Shown here: one piece after another, positions 1 through 6,259 of the stretch | How positions within the stretch are numbered: position 1 is the first letter of the stretch | Layout: each line of letters opens with the position of its first letter | Assembly (NCBI GenBank): GCA_903903205.1 | Contig: CAIUXU010000059.1 | Span: forward strand, 1-6,866 | Source: an uncultured Syntrophobacterales bacterium | GTDB lineage: Bacteria; Desulfobacterota; Syntrophia; Syntrophales; UBA5619 | Length of the DNA: 6,866 nt | Direction of reading: 5' to 3' | Made by a program: the position numbers and the translations under genes | The notes under the pieces: model-generated | Database searches by the model: none | Seen by the model: the letters and a program-made list of their open reading frames with translations, nothing else | Told to the model about the DNA's origin: nothing

Positions 1-2
1 AT

Positions 3-29
3 TAATAATTATCGAAAATATAATTATTA
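3..29. repeat. AT-only perfect inverted repeat, 10-bp arms
   Basis: The arms TAATAATTAT (3-12) and ATAATTATTA (20-29) are exact reverse complements, separated by the 7-base spacer CGAAAAT. The repeat lies in a ~60-base stretch with only about eight G or C bases, in sharp contrast to the genes. It could be an operator or protein-binding dyad upstream of the citrate synthase-like operon, an AT-rich UP-type element, or the tail of an upstream terminator outside the window. The symmetry is seen directly; the function is inference. Confidence 0.4.
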
Positions 30-34
30 TTATA

Positions 35-64
35 TTGACTTATAGTGAGAATATTTTCTAGACT
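35..64 (+). promoter_or_regulatory. Possible sigma-70-type promoter for the citrate synthase-like operon
   Basis: TTGACT at 35-40 matches five of six bases of the -35 consensus. TAGACT at 59-64, after an 18-base spacer, matches four of six bases of the -10 consensus. The pair sits just downstream of the AT-rich inverted repeat and would give a leader of roughly 140 bases before the start codon at 210. The -10 match is weak and AT-rich DNA yields such matches by chance. Confidence 0.25.
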
Positions 65-209
65 GGCGCCCATTGTTAGTTCTGGCGTGAAGATGAACAG
101 GCAGAATGAAACCATTGCCTGGAAGGGCGTTTCGGACTTGGGCCGGAGAGGGTTCATTCGTTGAGGTTTAGGGTAGATCCAAAGTAAAATTCTTTTTGGA
201 GGGTATTTA

Positions 210-1103
210 ATGGACAGGCAGCCGTTATTTAAGAGAAAGACAGCCCTTTCGTACAAGACGGAAGAGCAGACCGTTGTGCGCGGGTACAACGTTAGCGATC
301 TGGCGGAGGCGGGGTACACGTTTTACGACATGCTTTTCATCCTGTTCCAGAACCGGATTGCGGCGGAGAACGAGGTGGACATGCTGCGGTATGAGACGGG
401 AGAGTTCCTGGAACACTCGATGTCTCCGTCCGCGGTGTCGGCGATCGGTGTGATCAACGGTCGGCCGAATCTTCCCGCAGCGGTGGCCGCGGCGGTCATG
501 ACTTTCGGGTCGGCCCACGGTCCCGGAGCGGCGCACGGCTACATGATGCACAAGTACATCGAGCGTGCGCGTGTGGAGGGGAAGAGCATCGAAGAGATGG
601 GCAAGATCCTCGTGGACGAGTACATGGATGCAGGTTTGGCCGTGATGGGTCTGGGGCAGCCGCAGCACCTCGACGGCGACCCCCGCGCGGAGCCGACGCA
701 CATCAAGCATGAGCAGCTCTGCAGCGGTGTTTACCTTGAATTGCAGAAGTCGATTGAGAAACATTTCAACGCGCGCCGGAAGAAGGAAGGGAAGGAATAT
801 GTGGCGGTAAACATGATCGGCGCCGGCAATACGGCGCTTGCGGAACTGGGTTTCTCCCCGACCGCCGCCTGGTGTATCGGCTGCGTCTGCCGCGGTTTCA
901 GTTGCGCCGCACATGCCACCTACACGATGAAGAAGGGTCGGGCCTGGGGGGCATCGAAGCGGGAGCCGATGGTCCAGATGCTGGATTTGTCGATGATCAA
1001 ATATGTGGGGCCTGCGGACAGGGAAGTGCCGAGCCAGGCCGAGAGGCAGGAATACGCCCGCAAGCAGAAAGAGGAAGGAGAATACAAGAAATGGATAATT
1101 TAG
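210..1103 (+). CDS. Citrate synthase/citryl-CoA lyase-like protein, subunit 1
   Basis: This 297-residue protein resembles the short citryl-CoA lyase-type branch of the citrate synthase superfamily, which handles CoA thioesters of carboxylic acids. Recognisable parts are VVRGYNVSDL (22-31), a citrate synthase-like histidine segment around H69 (LEHSMSPSA), AHGPGAAHG with H103 at the acetyl-CoA-enolising His position, GDPRA with R159, CRGF with R228, and a C-terminal YVGPADREVP. The usual G-x-G-H motif reads GLGQ, so that His (pig H320) is Gln150, and the catalytic Asp (pig D375) is Ile203 in NMIGAGNTALAELGF. Canonical citrate synthase or citryl-CoA lyase activity is therefore doubtful. The ATG at 210 has GGAGGG at 198-203, six bases upstream. 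The stop overlaps the next, paralogous gene by 13 bases, so the two are probably translationally coupled and may form a complex. Superfamily assignment is confident; substrate and reaction are unknown. Confidence 0.85.
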   Translation: MDRQPLFKRKTALSYKTEEQTVVRGYNVSDLAEAGYTFYDMLFILFQNRIAAENEVDMLRYETGEFLEHSMSPSAVSAIGVINGRPNLPAAVAAAVMTFGSAHGPGAAHGYMMHKYIERARVEGKSIEEMGKILVDEYMDAGLAVMGLGQPQHLDGDPRAEPTHIKHEQLCSGVYLELQKSIEKHFNARRKKEGKEYVAVNMIGAGNTALAELGFSPTAAWCIGCVCRGFSCAAHATYTMKKGRAWGASKREPMVQMLDLSMIKYVGPADREVPSQAERQEYARKQKEEGEYKKWII

Positions 1104-2086
1104 ACGATCCGAGACTCATGTTTAATTACCGTACCCGTGAGCGGGGGACGATTCCGATGGACGAGAAGCGTGCCCGCTTTCAGTGGGTTTCCGAGGTGGC
1201 GTACAAGAATGTGCACCGCATCGTCTCGCGGGGTTATGACACGACGGAGCTGGTGGAACAAGGTTATGGCCTGACGGACCTTCTGTTCATCGATTTCCAG
1301 GCGCGGATTCCTCTGATCGAGGAAGACCAGATGCTCAACTACGTGATGGTCTGCATGTTCGAGGACGGGCTTTCCTCGCCGGCGAACCTTTCGCGGATCG
1401 TTGGCAGCGGCAAGACCCTGCTGACCCAGGCGGCCGGTTCTTCGATCCTCGCTTTCGGCCATGCGTACGGGGCCTTCCAGACGTTCGGAAAGATGCTGGA
1501 CGGGATCCTGGCCCGCCAGGCGAAGGAGGGCAAGCCTCTGGCCGAAGTGGTCGAGTCGGCGGTGAAAACAAGACTGAACGACCCCGCGCTGGGTGTTTCG
1601 AGCCTGATGCTGAAGGACCCGATGGCAAAGCGGATGCTGGCCCGGGCGGAGAAGCTGGGTGTGGCGGGGAAGTACGTGTCGCTGATGAAGGAAGTCGTGA
1701 AGGCGGCGCAGAAGCTGAGCAAGGAGCCGGTGGACATCGATCTTCTGGGCGCCATGGGGGCGGTGATGTTCGACCTTGGTTTCACCCCCGAGGCGACCTG
1801 GTGCATCCTGTCGGTGACCCGCGCCTTTGCGACCGGCGCCCATTACTGCGAAGAAAATGAGCAGGAAGAGCCCGTTCGTCTTGGGCAGACGCTGACGCCG
1901 AAGGAGTGGTACGACGGCCCGGCCGACCGGCCAGTGCCGACGCTGGAAGAGCGGAAGAAGGTTGCCAAGGCGATGGAGGCCCAGACGCCCGAGGAGTGGA
2001 AACAGATCTTCCTGGAACGGCAGAAGATCAAGGGTTCCGGATGGTCCATCGTCGAAGAGATCGACGATCCCAGACGGAAAATCTGA
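1091..2086 (+). CDS. Citrate synthase-like protein, degenerate paralog (subunit 2)
   Basis: This 331-residue protein is a clear paralog of the preceding product: SRGYDTTELVEQGYGLTDLLF (47-67) parallels VRGYNVSDLAEAGYTFYDMLF. Both share the LGF.P, R..F and GAH motifs and a C-terminal GPADRPVP. The active site looks dismantled. The first active-site His is replaced by Asp92 (FEDGLSSPA), the enolising His by Tyr126 (FGHAYGAF), DPR by DPM (M178), and the catalytic Asp by Leu219. The G-x-G-H loop is shortened. It has an extra N-terminal ~20 residues and a longer charged C-terminus. The start is the ATG at 1091, preceded by GAGGAAGGAG at 1071-1080. An in-frame start at 872 would overlap the first gene by over 230 bases and is unlikely. 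The frame closes with three consecutive stop codons (TGA TGA TAG, 2084-2092). It may be a non-catalytic partner of the upstream protein or an enzyme with new chemistry. Confidence 0.8.
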   Translation: MDNLDDPRLMFNYRTRERGTIPMDEKRARFQWVSEVAYKNVHRIVSRGYDTTELVEQGYGLTDLLFIDFQARIPLIEEDQMLNYVMVCMFEDGLSSPANLSRIVGSGKTLLTQAAGSSILAFGHAYGAFQTFGKMLDGILARQAKEGKPLAEVVESAVKTRLNDPALGVSSLMLKDPMAKRMLARAEKLGVAGKYVSLMKEVVKAAQKLSKEPVDIDLLGAMGAVMFDLGFTPEATWCILSVTRAFATGAHYCEENEQEEPVRLGQTLTPKEWYDGPADRPVPTLEERKKVAKAMEAQTPEEWKQIFLERQKIKGSGWSIVEEIDDPRRKI

Positions 2087-2104
2087 TGATAGAAATCGGG
2101 AGAA

Positions 2105-2142
2105 GATCTGTCCGTGGCCGATGAACTGGCCGCGGTCAGATC
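2105..2142 (+). terminator. Strong hairpin after the citrate synthase-like pair, possible terminator
   Basis: Arms GATCTGTCCGTGGCC (2105-2119) and GGCCGCGGTCAGATC (2128-2142) pair over 15 positions with one T-T mismatch and one G-U pair, around an 8-base loop. Downstream is CCTCCTTTT, a short imperfect T run. It may act as a weak terminator or a processing/stability element that sets expression of the citrate synthase-like pair apart from the permease genes. The stem is seen directly; terminator activity is uncertain because the T tract is poor. Confidence 0.4.
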
Positions 2143-2194
2143 CCTCCTTTTGAGATCCGGCATCGAACCGTCGGCGCCGCTGATCCTGATCTGA
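2114..2194 (+). CDS. Possible 26-residue small ORF in the gap
   Basis: A GTG at 2114 opens 26 codons ending in TGA at 2192-2194, in the same frame as the citrate synthase-like gene but beyond its three tandem stops. The peptide begins VADELAAVRSLLLRSG and ends SAPLILI, giving a helix-like, plausible amino-acid mix with codon use similar to the neighbours. GGGAGAAG (2098-2105) could serve as a ribosome binding site. The frame overlaps the hairpin at 2105-2142, so its bases may be constrained for structure instead. No family is recognised. It may be a real micro-protein, a relic of a longer C-terminus, or chance. Confidence 0.15.
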   Translation: MADELAAVRSLLLRSGIEPSAPLILI

Positions 2195-2239
2195 AGATGT
2201 CTTTAGCTATCGGTGAGGCAATGAAGGGAAGGTAGTGGT

Positions 2240-3271
2240 TTGGAAGGTCCTGTTCTGATCATGGTCGTGGTAGTTGTTGCCTTGGCGCTTTTTTTCGATT
2301 TTTCGAACGGTTTCCACGATGCGGCGAATGTGGTAGCGACGATTATCGTTACGGGCGCTCTGTCCCCTGCCAAGGCGCTTACCATTGCCGCAATCTGCGA
2401 GTTCATCGGCCCCTTCCTTTTCGGAACGGCTGTGGCCAAGATGATCGGAAAGAACATTATCGACACCTCTGCCTTCAATCCGGCCGCCATGTCGCTCTCT
2501 GCGGGCCTGATTGTGGCGGCGCTGATCGGGGCGATTGCCTGGAATCTGATCACCTGGTGGTTCGGGCTGCCGTCGAGCTCCTCGCACGCGCTGATCGGTG
2601 GCTTGATCGGTCCCGTACTGATTGTTCATGGGACGGCGATGATCCTCTGGAAGGGCGTATTTTTTGTTGTTGCCTCGCTGGTGATATCGCCGATAATCGG
2701 GATGTTTTTTGGATGGCTTTTTTTCAGGGTTACACAATTTGTTGCGGAAAGATTTGAGGCGACCCCGAGCGCGAATATTTTCTTCGACCGGATGCAGATC
2801 GTCTCCTCGATTTGTCTTGCTCTCAGTCACGGGGCAAACGACGCCCAGAAGTCGATGGGTGTGATCGCGATGTCGCTGGTGATTCTGGGAGTGCTGCCTT
2901 CGTTTGTCATTCCTTTCTGGGTTGTTGCCGCTTGCGCAGCTTCGATTTCGATTGGATGTGCCACCGGTGGATGGCGGATCATCAAGACGATGGGTTCGAA
3001 GATCTGCCGTTTGCGGGCTGTTCATGCGTTTTGCTCCCAGACCGCATCGGCTACGGTTATCTTGTCGGCGGCGCTGATCGGTGGTCCGGTATCGACGACC
3101 CATGTTGTCTCATCGAGCATTATCGGCGCCGGGGCAGGTCAGAGGGTATCGGCAGTGCGTTGGGGTGTCGCGAAGGACATTGTGGTAGCCTGGTTCATAA
3201 CGATTCCGGCATCGGCTGCTGCAGCCTCTCTTGCGTTTCTGATCATTCGTGCGATTCATCCGGCATTCTAA
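2240..3271 (+). CDS. PiT-family inorganic anion (phosphate) permease
   Basis: This is a 343-residue, very hydrophobic inner-membrane protein of the PiT (inorganic phosphate transporter) family, which moves phosphate by cation symport; a few members carry sulfate. It shows the family's inverted-repeat architecture. The first half has FDFSNGFHDAANVVAT (19-34) and GLPSSSSHALIGG (109-121); the second half has the equivalents LSHGANDAQKSMG (195-207) and GGPVSTTHVVSSSIIGAG (281-298). About ten hydrophobic segments are visible and there is no long central loop, as in short bacterial members. The start is probably TTG at 2240, with GGGAAGG (2226-2232) seven bases upstream. An ATG at 2261, seven codons in, is the alternative, but its GGAAGG is 13 bases away. 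It is followed 22 bases later by a DUF47 gene, the standard partner, which favours phosphate as substrate. No low-phosphate (Pho box) signal was recognised upstream. Confidence 0.92.
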   Translation: MEGPVLIMVVVVVALALFFDFSNGFHDAANVVATIIVTGALSPAKALTIAAICEFIGPFLFGTAVAKMIGKNIIDTSAFNPAAMSLSAGLIVAALIGAIAWNLITWWFGLPSSSSHALIGGLIGPVLIVHGTAMILWKGVFFVVASLVISPIIGMFFGWLFFRVTQFVAERFEATPSANIFFDRMQIVSSICLALSHGANDAQKSMGVIAMSLVILGVLPSFVIPFWVVAACAASISIGCATGGWRIIKTMGSKICRLRAVHAFCSQTASATVILSAALIGGPVSTTHVVSSSIIGAGAGQRVSAVRWGVAKDIVVAWFITIPASAAAASLAFLIIRAIHPAF

Positions 3272-3293
3272 GGGGTGGGAAAGGTTTTTGGGT

Positions 3294-3917
3294 ATGGTGT
3301 TTAATATTCGGAAAAAGCTGTTTTCGAAGAAGAAGAATATTTTTTATGATCTTCTACTCCAGCAGTCGGAGAAGACGTTGGAGGGTATCGAGGCGCTGGC
3401 CACCTACATGGACACTTGCAGCCCGGAGAACGCCAAGCAGGTTAAGAAATGCGAGGTTGAGGCGGATGATCTGAGGTTGATGCTGATTCAGGCGCTGGAC
3501 AAGACATTTGTGACGCCGCTGGATCGGGAGGATATCTTCGACCTATCGCGGGCGATTGACGACGTGATGGATTATGCGAATTCGACGGTCTACGAGATGG
3601 AGATCTATGAGGTGAGCGCCGACGGGCATGTCAAGGAGATGGTCAGCATTCTTATCAGCGCCGGTCGCGAGATCAACCACGCGATCAACCTTCTTGAGTA
3701 CCAGCCGAGGGTTGCCTCGGTCCATGCCGTCAAGGCGAAGGCTTACGAAAACACGATGGAGGGCGCCTACCGTCTTGCCCTTTCCCATCTGTTCAAAGGC
3801 AAAGATCCGGTTTTTATGCTCAAAATGCGGGAAATTTACCGTCATCTGAGCAATGCGGCCGATCGGGGCGATGAGGCGGCAAACATTATAACAAGCATTG
3901 TCATGAAACATTCATAG
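3294..3917 (+). CDS. DUF47/PhoU-like phosphate transport accessory protein
   Basis: This 207-residue, soluble, all-helical protein fits the DUF47 (PhoU-like, Pit accessory) family, whose genes usually sit beside PiT permeases. It starts with a basic segment (NIRKKLFSKKKNIFYDLL), followed by an acidic helical core. Typical features include KKCEVEADDLR, the PLDREDIFDLSRAIDDVMDYAN region (92-113) with its acidic residues, and a C-terminal helix with HLSNAADRGDEAANII. Length is normal for the family. The ATG at 3294 is preferred because GGGAAAGG (3277-3284) lies nine bases upstream. An in-frame GTG at 3249 would overlap the permease gene by 23 bases and add an atypical N-terminus. The protein probably binds metal and modulates the permease; this role is inferred from the family and the neighbour. 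Confidence 0.9.
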   Translation: MVFNIRKKLFSKKKNIFYDLLLQQSEKTLEGIEALATYMDTCSPENAKQVKKCEVEADDLRLMLIQALDKTFVTPLDREDIFDLSRAIDDVMDYANSTVYEMEIYEVSADGHVKEMVSILISAGREINHAINLLEYQPRVASVHAVKAKAYENTMEGAYRLALSHLFKGKDPVFMLKMREIYRHLSNAADRGDEAANIITSIVMKHS

Positions 3918-3919
3918 GG

Positions 3920-3935
3920 TGGCTTTCGTGATGCG
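3920..3935 (+). promoter_or_regulatory. Possible sigma-54-type -24/-12 element upstream of the aldehyde dehydrogenase
   Basis: TGGCTTTCGTGATGCG has the invariant GG (3921-3922) and GC (3933-3934) of sigma-54 promoters with the exact 10-base separation, and TGGC and TGC match the consensus cores. The inner -24 bases do not match (TTT for ACG). It lies about 100 bases upstream of the aldehyde dehydrogenase start, a reasonable leader length. No activator gene is visible in the window. A match this partial can occur by chance. Confidence 0.22.
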
Positions 3936-4032
3936 GATTACCGATGTATTCGTTACGGATATGCTGCATGCGAAAGGAAAATCGGGGAACCGATAAATTC
4001 TTTATATCTTGTTGATTAGAGAGGTGTTTACG

Positions 4033-5421
4033 ATGGAAGACAACATTAAGGAGATGTACGAGAAGGCGCGTGCGGCATTTGCAACGGTCGAATACTGGTC
4101 GCAGGAGAAGGTTGATGAGATGGTTCTTGCGGTAGGCTGGGAACTTCAGAAGAAAGAGACGGCAGAGGAACTCGCCCGCCTTGCAGTCGAGTTATCGGGG
4201 CTTGGCGTCTATGAAGACAAGGTTCACAAGATCGGCACGAAAGTTCGCGGTACGCTCTATGATCAAATCGGCATCAAGACCTGTGGTCTGGTGAGCGAGG
4301 ACAAGGCAAAAGGGATCCGGACGTACGCCAAGCCGATCGGGGTGATTGCGAACGTGGTTCCGTGTACGAACCCGGAATCGACGGTCTGCTGCATCGCTTT
4401 GGGCACGTTGAAGACGCGCAATGCGATCATCTGTTCGCCCCACCCCCGTACGGAGATGGCCACCTACACGACGGTCGAACATATCCGGAAGGCGCTCGCG
4501 AAGGTTGGCGCGCCAGTGGATCTGGTTCAGTGCATTCGCCATACCAGCAACGAGAAGACGCAGGAGTTGATGGCAAACTGCGACTACGCAGTAGCCACAG
4601 GCGGTGCGGCGCTGGTGAAGGTTGTCTATGCGGCGGCTGTTCCGGCGCAGACAGTGGGAGCCGGAAACGTCATCTCCATCGTCGATTCGACGGTTGATAT
4701 TCCGACGGTGGCGGCCAAGCTCAAGAAGTCGAAGATTGCCAACAATGCGGCGTCGTGTTCCTCGGAGAACGCCATTGCAATCGAGGAGTGCATTTTCGAC
4801 AAGATGCTCGCGGCCCTCAAGGCCGAGGGTGGCTATATGTGCAGCACGGAGGAGCGTGAGATTCTGCGCAAGACGATGTGGCCGGATGGTCACACGCTCA
4901 ATCGTGATGTCGTGGCCAGATCCGCAACCCATATTGCGGAATTGGCCGGTCTAAAAGTTCCTGCGGACACGAAGATCCTGATGGTCATGGGCGAGAAGAT
5001 CGGTCGTGAAGACCGGTTTTCGGGCGAGAAAATTTCGCCGGTTCTGACGGTCTGGAAGTGGACGGATTTTGACGAGATGCTCGACCGCATGGAAAAGATT
5101 TTGAAATTTTCCGGCGAGGGCCATTCGGTGAACATCCAGACGAAGATTGACGAGCGGATTCACAAGATCGGTCTTCGTGCAAACGTCAGCCGTATTGTCT
5201 GCAACATGGGACATACGGAGGCCAACAGCGGTGGTTGGACAAGCTACCTGGGATTCACGGATACGCTGGGCTGCGGGACCTGGGCCGGGAATATCAGTTG
5301 CGAAAACATCAACTGGCGGCAGTTCATCATGTACACGCGCGTTGCGACACCTGTTGCGGATTACCAACCGTCGGATGATGTGCTCTTTGGAAGCTACCTG
5401 AAGAAGTATGGCAAGGCTTGA
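4033..5421 (+). CDS. CoA-acylating aldehyde dehydrogenase (AdhE/EutE/sulfoacetaldehyde dehydrogenase-like)
   Basis: This 462-residue protein belongs to the aldehyde dehydrogenase superfamily, in the acylating branch that interconverts an aldehyde plus CoA with an acyl-CoA using NAD(P). Family marks are PIGVIANVVPCTNPEST (101-117), the nucleotide-binding stretch ATGGAALVKVVYAA (188-201), VGAGNVISIVD (208-218), and the catalytic Cys242 in NNAASCSSENAIAIEE, at the place where AdhE has CASEQ. The C-terminal GCGTWAGNISCENINWR (413-429) closely parallels the GCGSWGGNSVSENV-type motif of AdhE. Length matches stand-alone acylating enzymes such as EutE and SauS. The ATG at 4033 has AGAGAGGTG (4017-4025) seven bases upstream; an in-frame TTG at 4009 adds eight residues without a good site. 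The natural aldehyde (acetaldehyde, sulfoacetaldehyde or another) cannot be told from sequence alone. A hairpin and a strong terminator follow the gene. Confidence 0.9.
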   Translation: MEDNIKEMYEKARAAFATVEYWSQEKVDEMVLAVGWELQKKETAEELARLAVELSGLGVYEDKVHKIGTKVRGTLYDQIGIKTCGLVSEDKAKGIRTYAKPIGVIANVVPCTNPESTVCCIALGTLKTRNAIICSPHPRTEMATYTTVEHIRKALAKVGAPVDLVQCIRHTSNEKTQELMANCDYAVATGGAALVKVVYAAAVPAQTVGAGNVISIVDSTVDIPTVAAKLKKSKIANNAASCSSENAIAIEECIFDKMLAALKAEGGYMCSTEEREILRKTMWPDGHTLNRDVVARSATHIAELAGLKVPADTKILMVMGEKIGREDRFSGEKISPVLTVWKWTDFDEMLDRMEKILKFSGEGHSVNIQTKIDERIHKIGLRANVSRIVCNMGHTEANSGGWTSYLGFTDTLGCGTWAGNISCENINWRQFIMYTRVATPVADYQPSDDVLFGSYLKKYGKA

Positions 5422-5451
5422 GGTTCTGATCCCCGTTTGCAGAACCTCAGG
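5417..5451 (+). other. Hairpin over the aldehyde dehydrogenase stop codon
   Basis: GAGGTTCTG (5420-5428) and CAGAACCTC (5440-5448) form a perfect 9-bp stem. It extends by T-A, a T-G wobble and C-G to 12 pairs (5417-5451) around an 11-base loop. The lower stem includes the TGA stop at 5419-5421. No T run follows, so it is not itself an intrinsic terminator. It may protect the mRNA 3' end or act together with the terminator 15 bases downstream. Confidence 0.5.
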
Positions 5452-5465
5452 GAATGGAAATTTGG

Positions 5466-5505
5466 GACGGCCGCCTGCGACCGGGCGGCCGTCTTTTGTT
5501 TTTTG
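5466..5505 (+). terminator. Rho-independent terminator after the aldehyde dehydrogenase gene
   Basis: GACGGCCGCC (5466-5475) pairs perfectly with GGCGGCCGTC (5484-5493) across the 8-base loop TGCGACCG. TTTTGTTTTTT follows at once (5494-5504). This is a classic intrinsic terminator. It ends the aldehyde dehydrogenase transcript and leaves only about 12 bases before the HAD hydrolase start codon, so the HAD/alcohol dehydrogenase pair depends on read-through or on a promoter inside or around this element. Confidence 0.9.
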
Positions 5506-5516
5506 ATGGAAAACAT

Positions 5517-6251
5517 ATGATTCGGGCGATTATTTTTGATTTCGGCCAGACGCTGGTTGATTCGGCGGACGGTTTTCGGACAGCAGAAAAAGAGACGCAG
5601 CGGAAGGCCTGTGCGGCCCTCGGTGTTATCTGGGAGGAGTTTTTGGAGGTTTATCGGGGGATACGCTCCCGATTCCACGCCCGCTCCGATTTTTCCCGTA
5701 AGAAAATTCTGGAAACGGTGTTTCGGCACTACGGTCGCAAGCCAGATTCCGAGCTTCTCGGACAGTGGGAAATCGAATACTGGGAGCGGATCAAGGAGAC
5801 GACGCGAATTTTTCCGGAGGCGGAGGCGGTTCTGAAGGCCCTGCGGGTTCGGTACCGTCTGGCCCTGATCACCAACGCTCAGGGGCAGGCGGAGGAGGGG
5901 AAGCACCGCCTGGGCAACTATCCTGAGCTGGAGAGATTCTTCGAGGTGGTCGTTGTGGCCGGAGAAAACGGGATCCCTGCGAAACCCGATCCGCTCCCCT
6001 TTCGCCTCTGCCTCGATAAATTGGGGATCGCACCCGGCGACTCTGTCTATGTGGGCGACGACTGGCGGATCGACGTCTGCGGTTCGGAGGCCGTGGGGAT
6101 GCATCCCGTCTGGCTTCAACACCGATTGGTGCAGAGGAACTGGCCCGTGGTGGAGACCTCGGCGCCGTTGATTGACTCTCTGGAGGGTCTGCTCGACGTC
6201 GAACAACTGATTCCGGCAGAAGGAAAAAGCTTCAAGGTGTGTTTAAAATAG
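5517..6251 (+). CDS. HAD-superfamily hydrolase with atypical motif I
   Basis: This 244-residue cytosolic enzyme of the haloacid dehalogenase superfamily has a Rossmann-like core with a helical cap inserted after motif I (C1 cap, about residues 16-95). Motif I is FDFGQTLVDS with nucleophile D8. Motif II is ITNAQG (T119), motif III is AKPDP with K156, and motif IV is GDDWRIDVCG with D181, D182 and D186. The residue two after the nucleophile, normally an Asp acting as general acid/base in phosphatases, is Gly10. Phosphonatases (Ala) and dehalogenases also lack this Asp, so ordinary phosphatase activity is not assured. The start is the ATG at 5517, with only a weak TGGA upstream; an in-frame ATG at 5454 would translate through the terminator and is unlikely. 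The stop overlaps the ribosome binding site of the alcohol dehydrogenase gene, which suggests a coupled pair. The substrate is unknown. Confidence 0.85.
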   Translation: MIRAIIFDFGQTLVDSADGFRTAEKETQRKACAALGVIWEEFLEVYRGIRSRFHARSDFSRKKILETVFRHYGRKPDSELLGQWEIEYWERIKETTRIFPEAEAVLKALRVRYRLALITNAQGQAEEGKHRLGNYPELERFFEVVVVAGENGIPAKPDPLPFRLCLDKLGIAPGDSVYVGDDWRIDVCGSEAVGMHPVWLQHRLVQRNWPVVETSAPLIDSLEGLLDVEQLIPAEGKSFKVCLK

Positions 6252-6259
6252 GAGGAAGT

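Noticed and set aside
93..164. 23-codon frame upstream of the first gene
   Set aside because: No good ribosome binding site and no recognisable sequence; too short to support.
872..1090. In-frame upstream extension of the second citrate synthase-like gene
   Set aside because: It would overlap the first gene by more than 230 bases and encode a low-complexity Gly/Arg-rich segment; the ATG at 1091 has a good ribosome binding site and aligns with the paralog.
2207..3103. Long minus-strand open frame (298 codons) opposite the PiT gene
   Set aside because: Its translation is rich in Arg, Asn and His with no recognisable motif, and it lies antisense to a confidently identified membrane protein; it is a codon-bias shadow.
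3979..3995. Small ATCGG-GGAA-CCGAT hairpin before the aldehyde dehydrogenase
   Set aside because: Only a five-pair stem with no adjoining T run; expected by chance.
5454..5516. N-terminal extension of the HAD protein from an earlier ATG
   Set aside because: It would be translated through the intrinsic terminator and has poor ribosome-site spacing; HAD proteins normally begin just before motif I, as at 5517.
5394..6206. Long minus-strand open frame opposite the HAD gene
   Set aside because: Antisense to a HAD protein with all four motifs, and it runs through the terminator; no family signal is seen in it.
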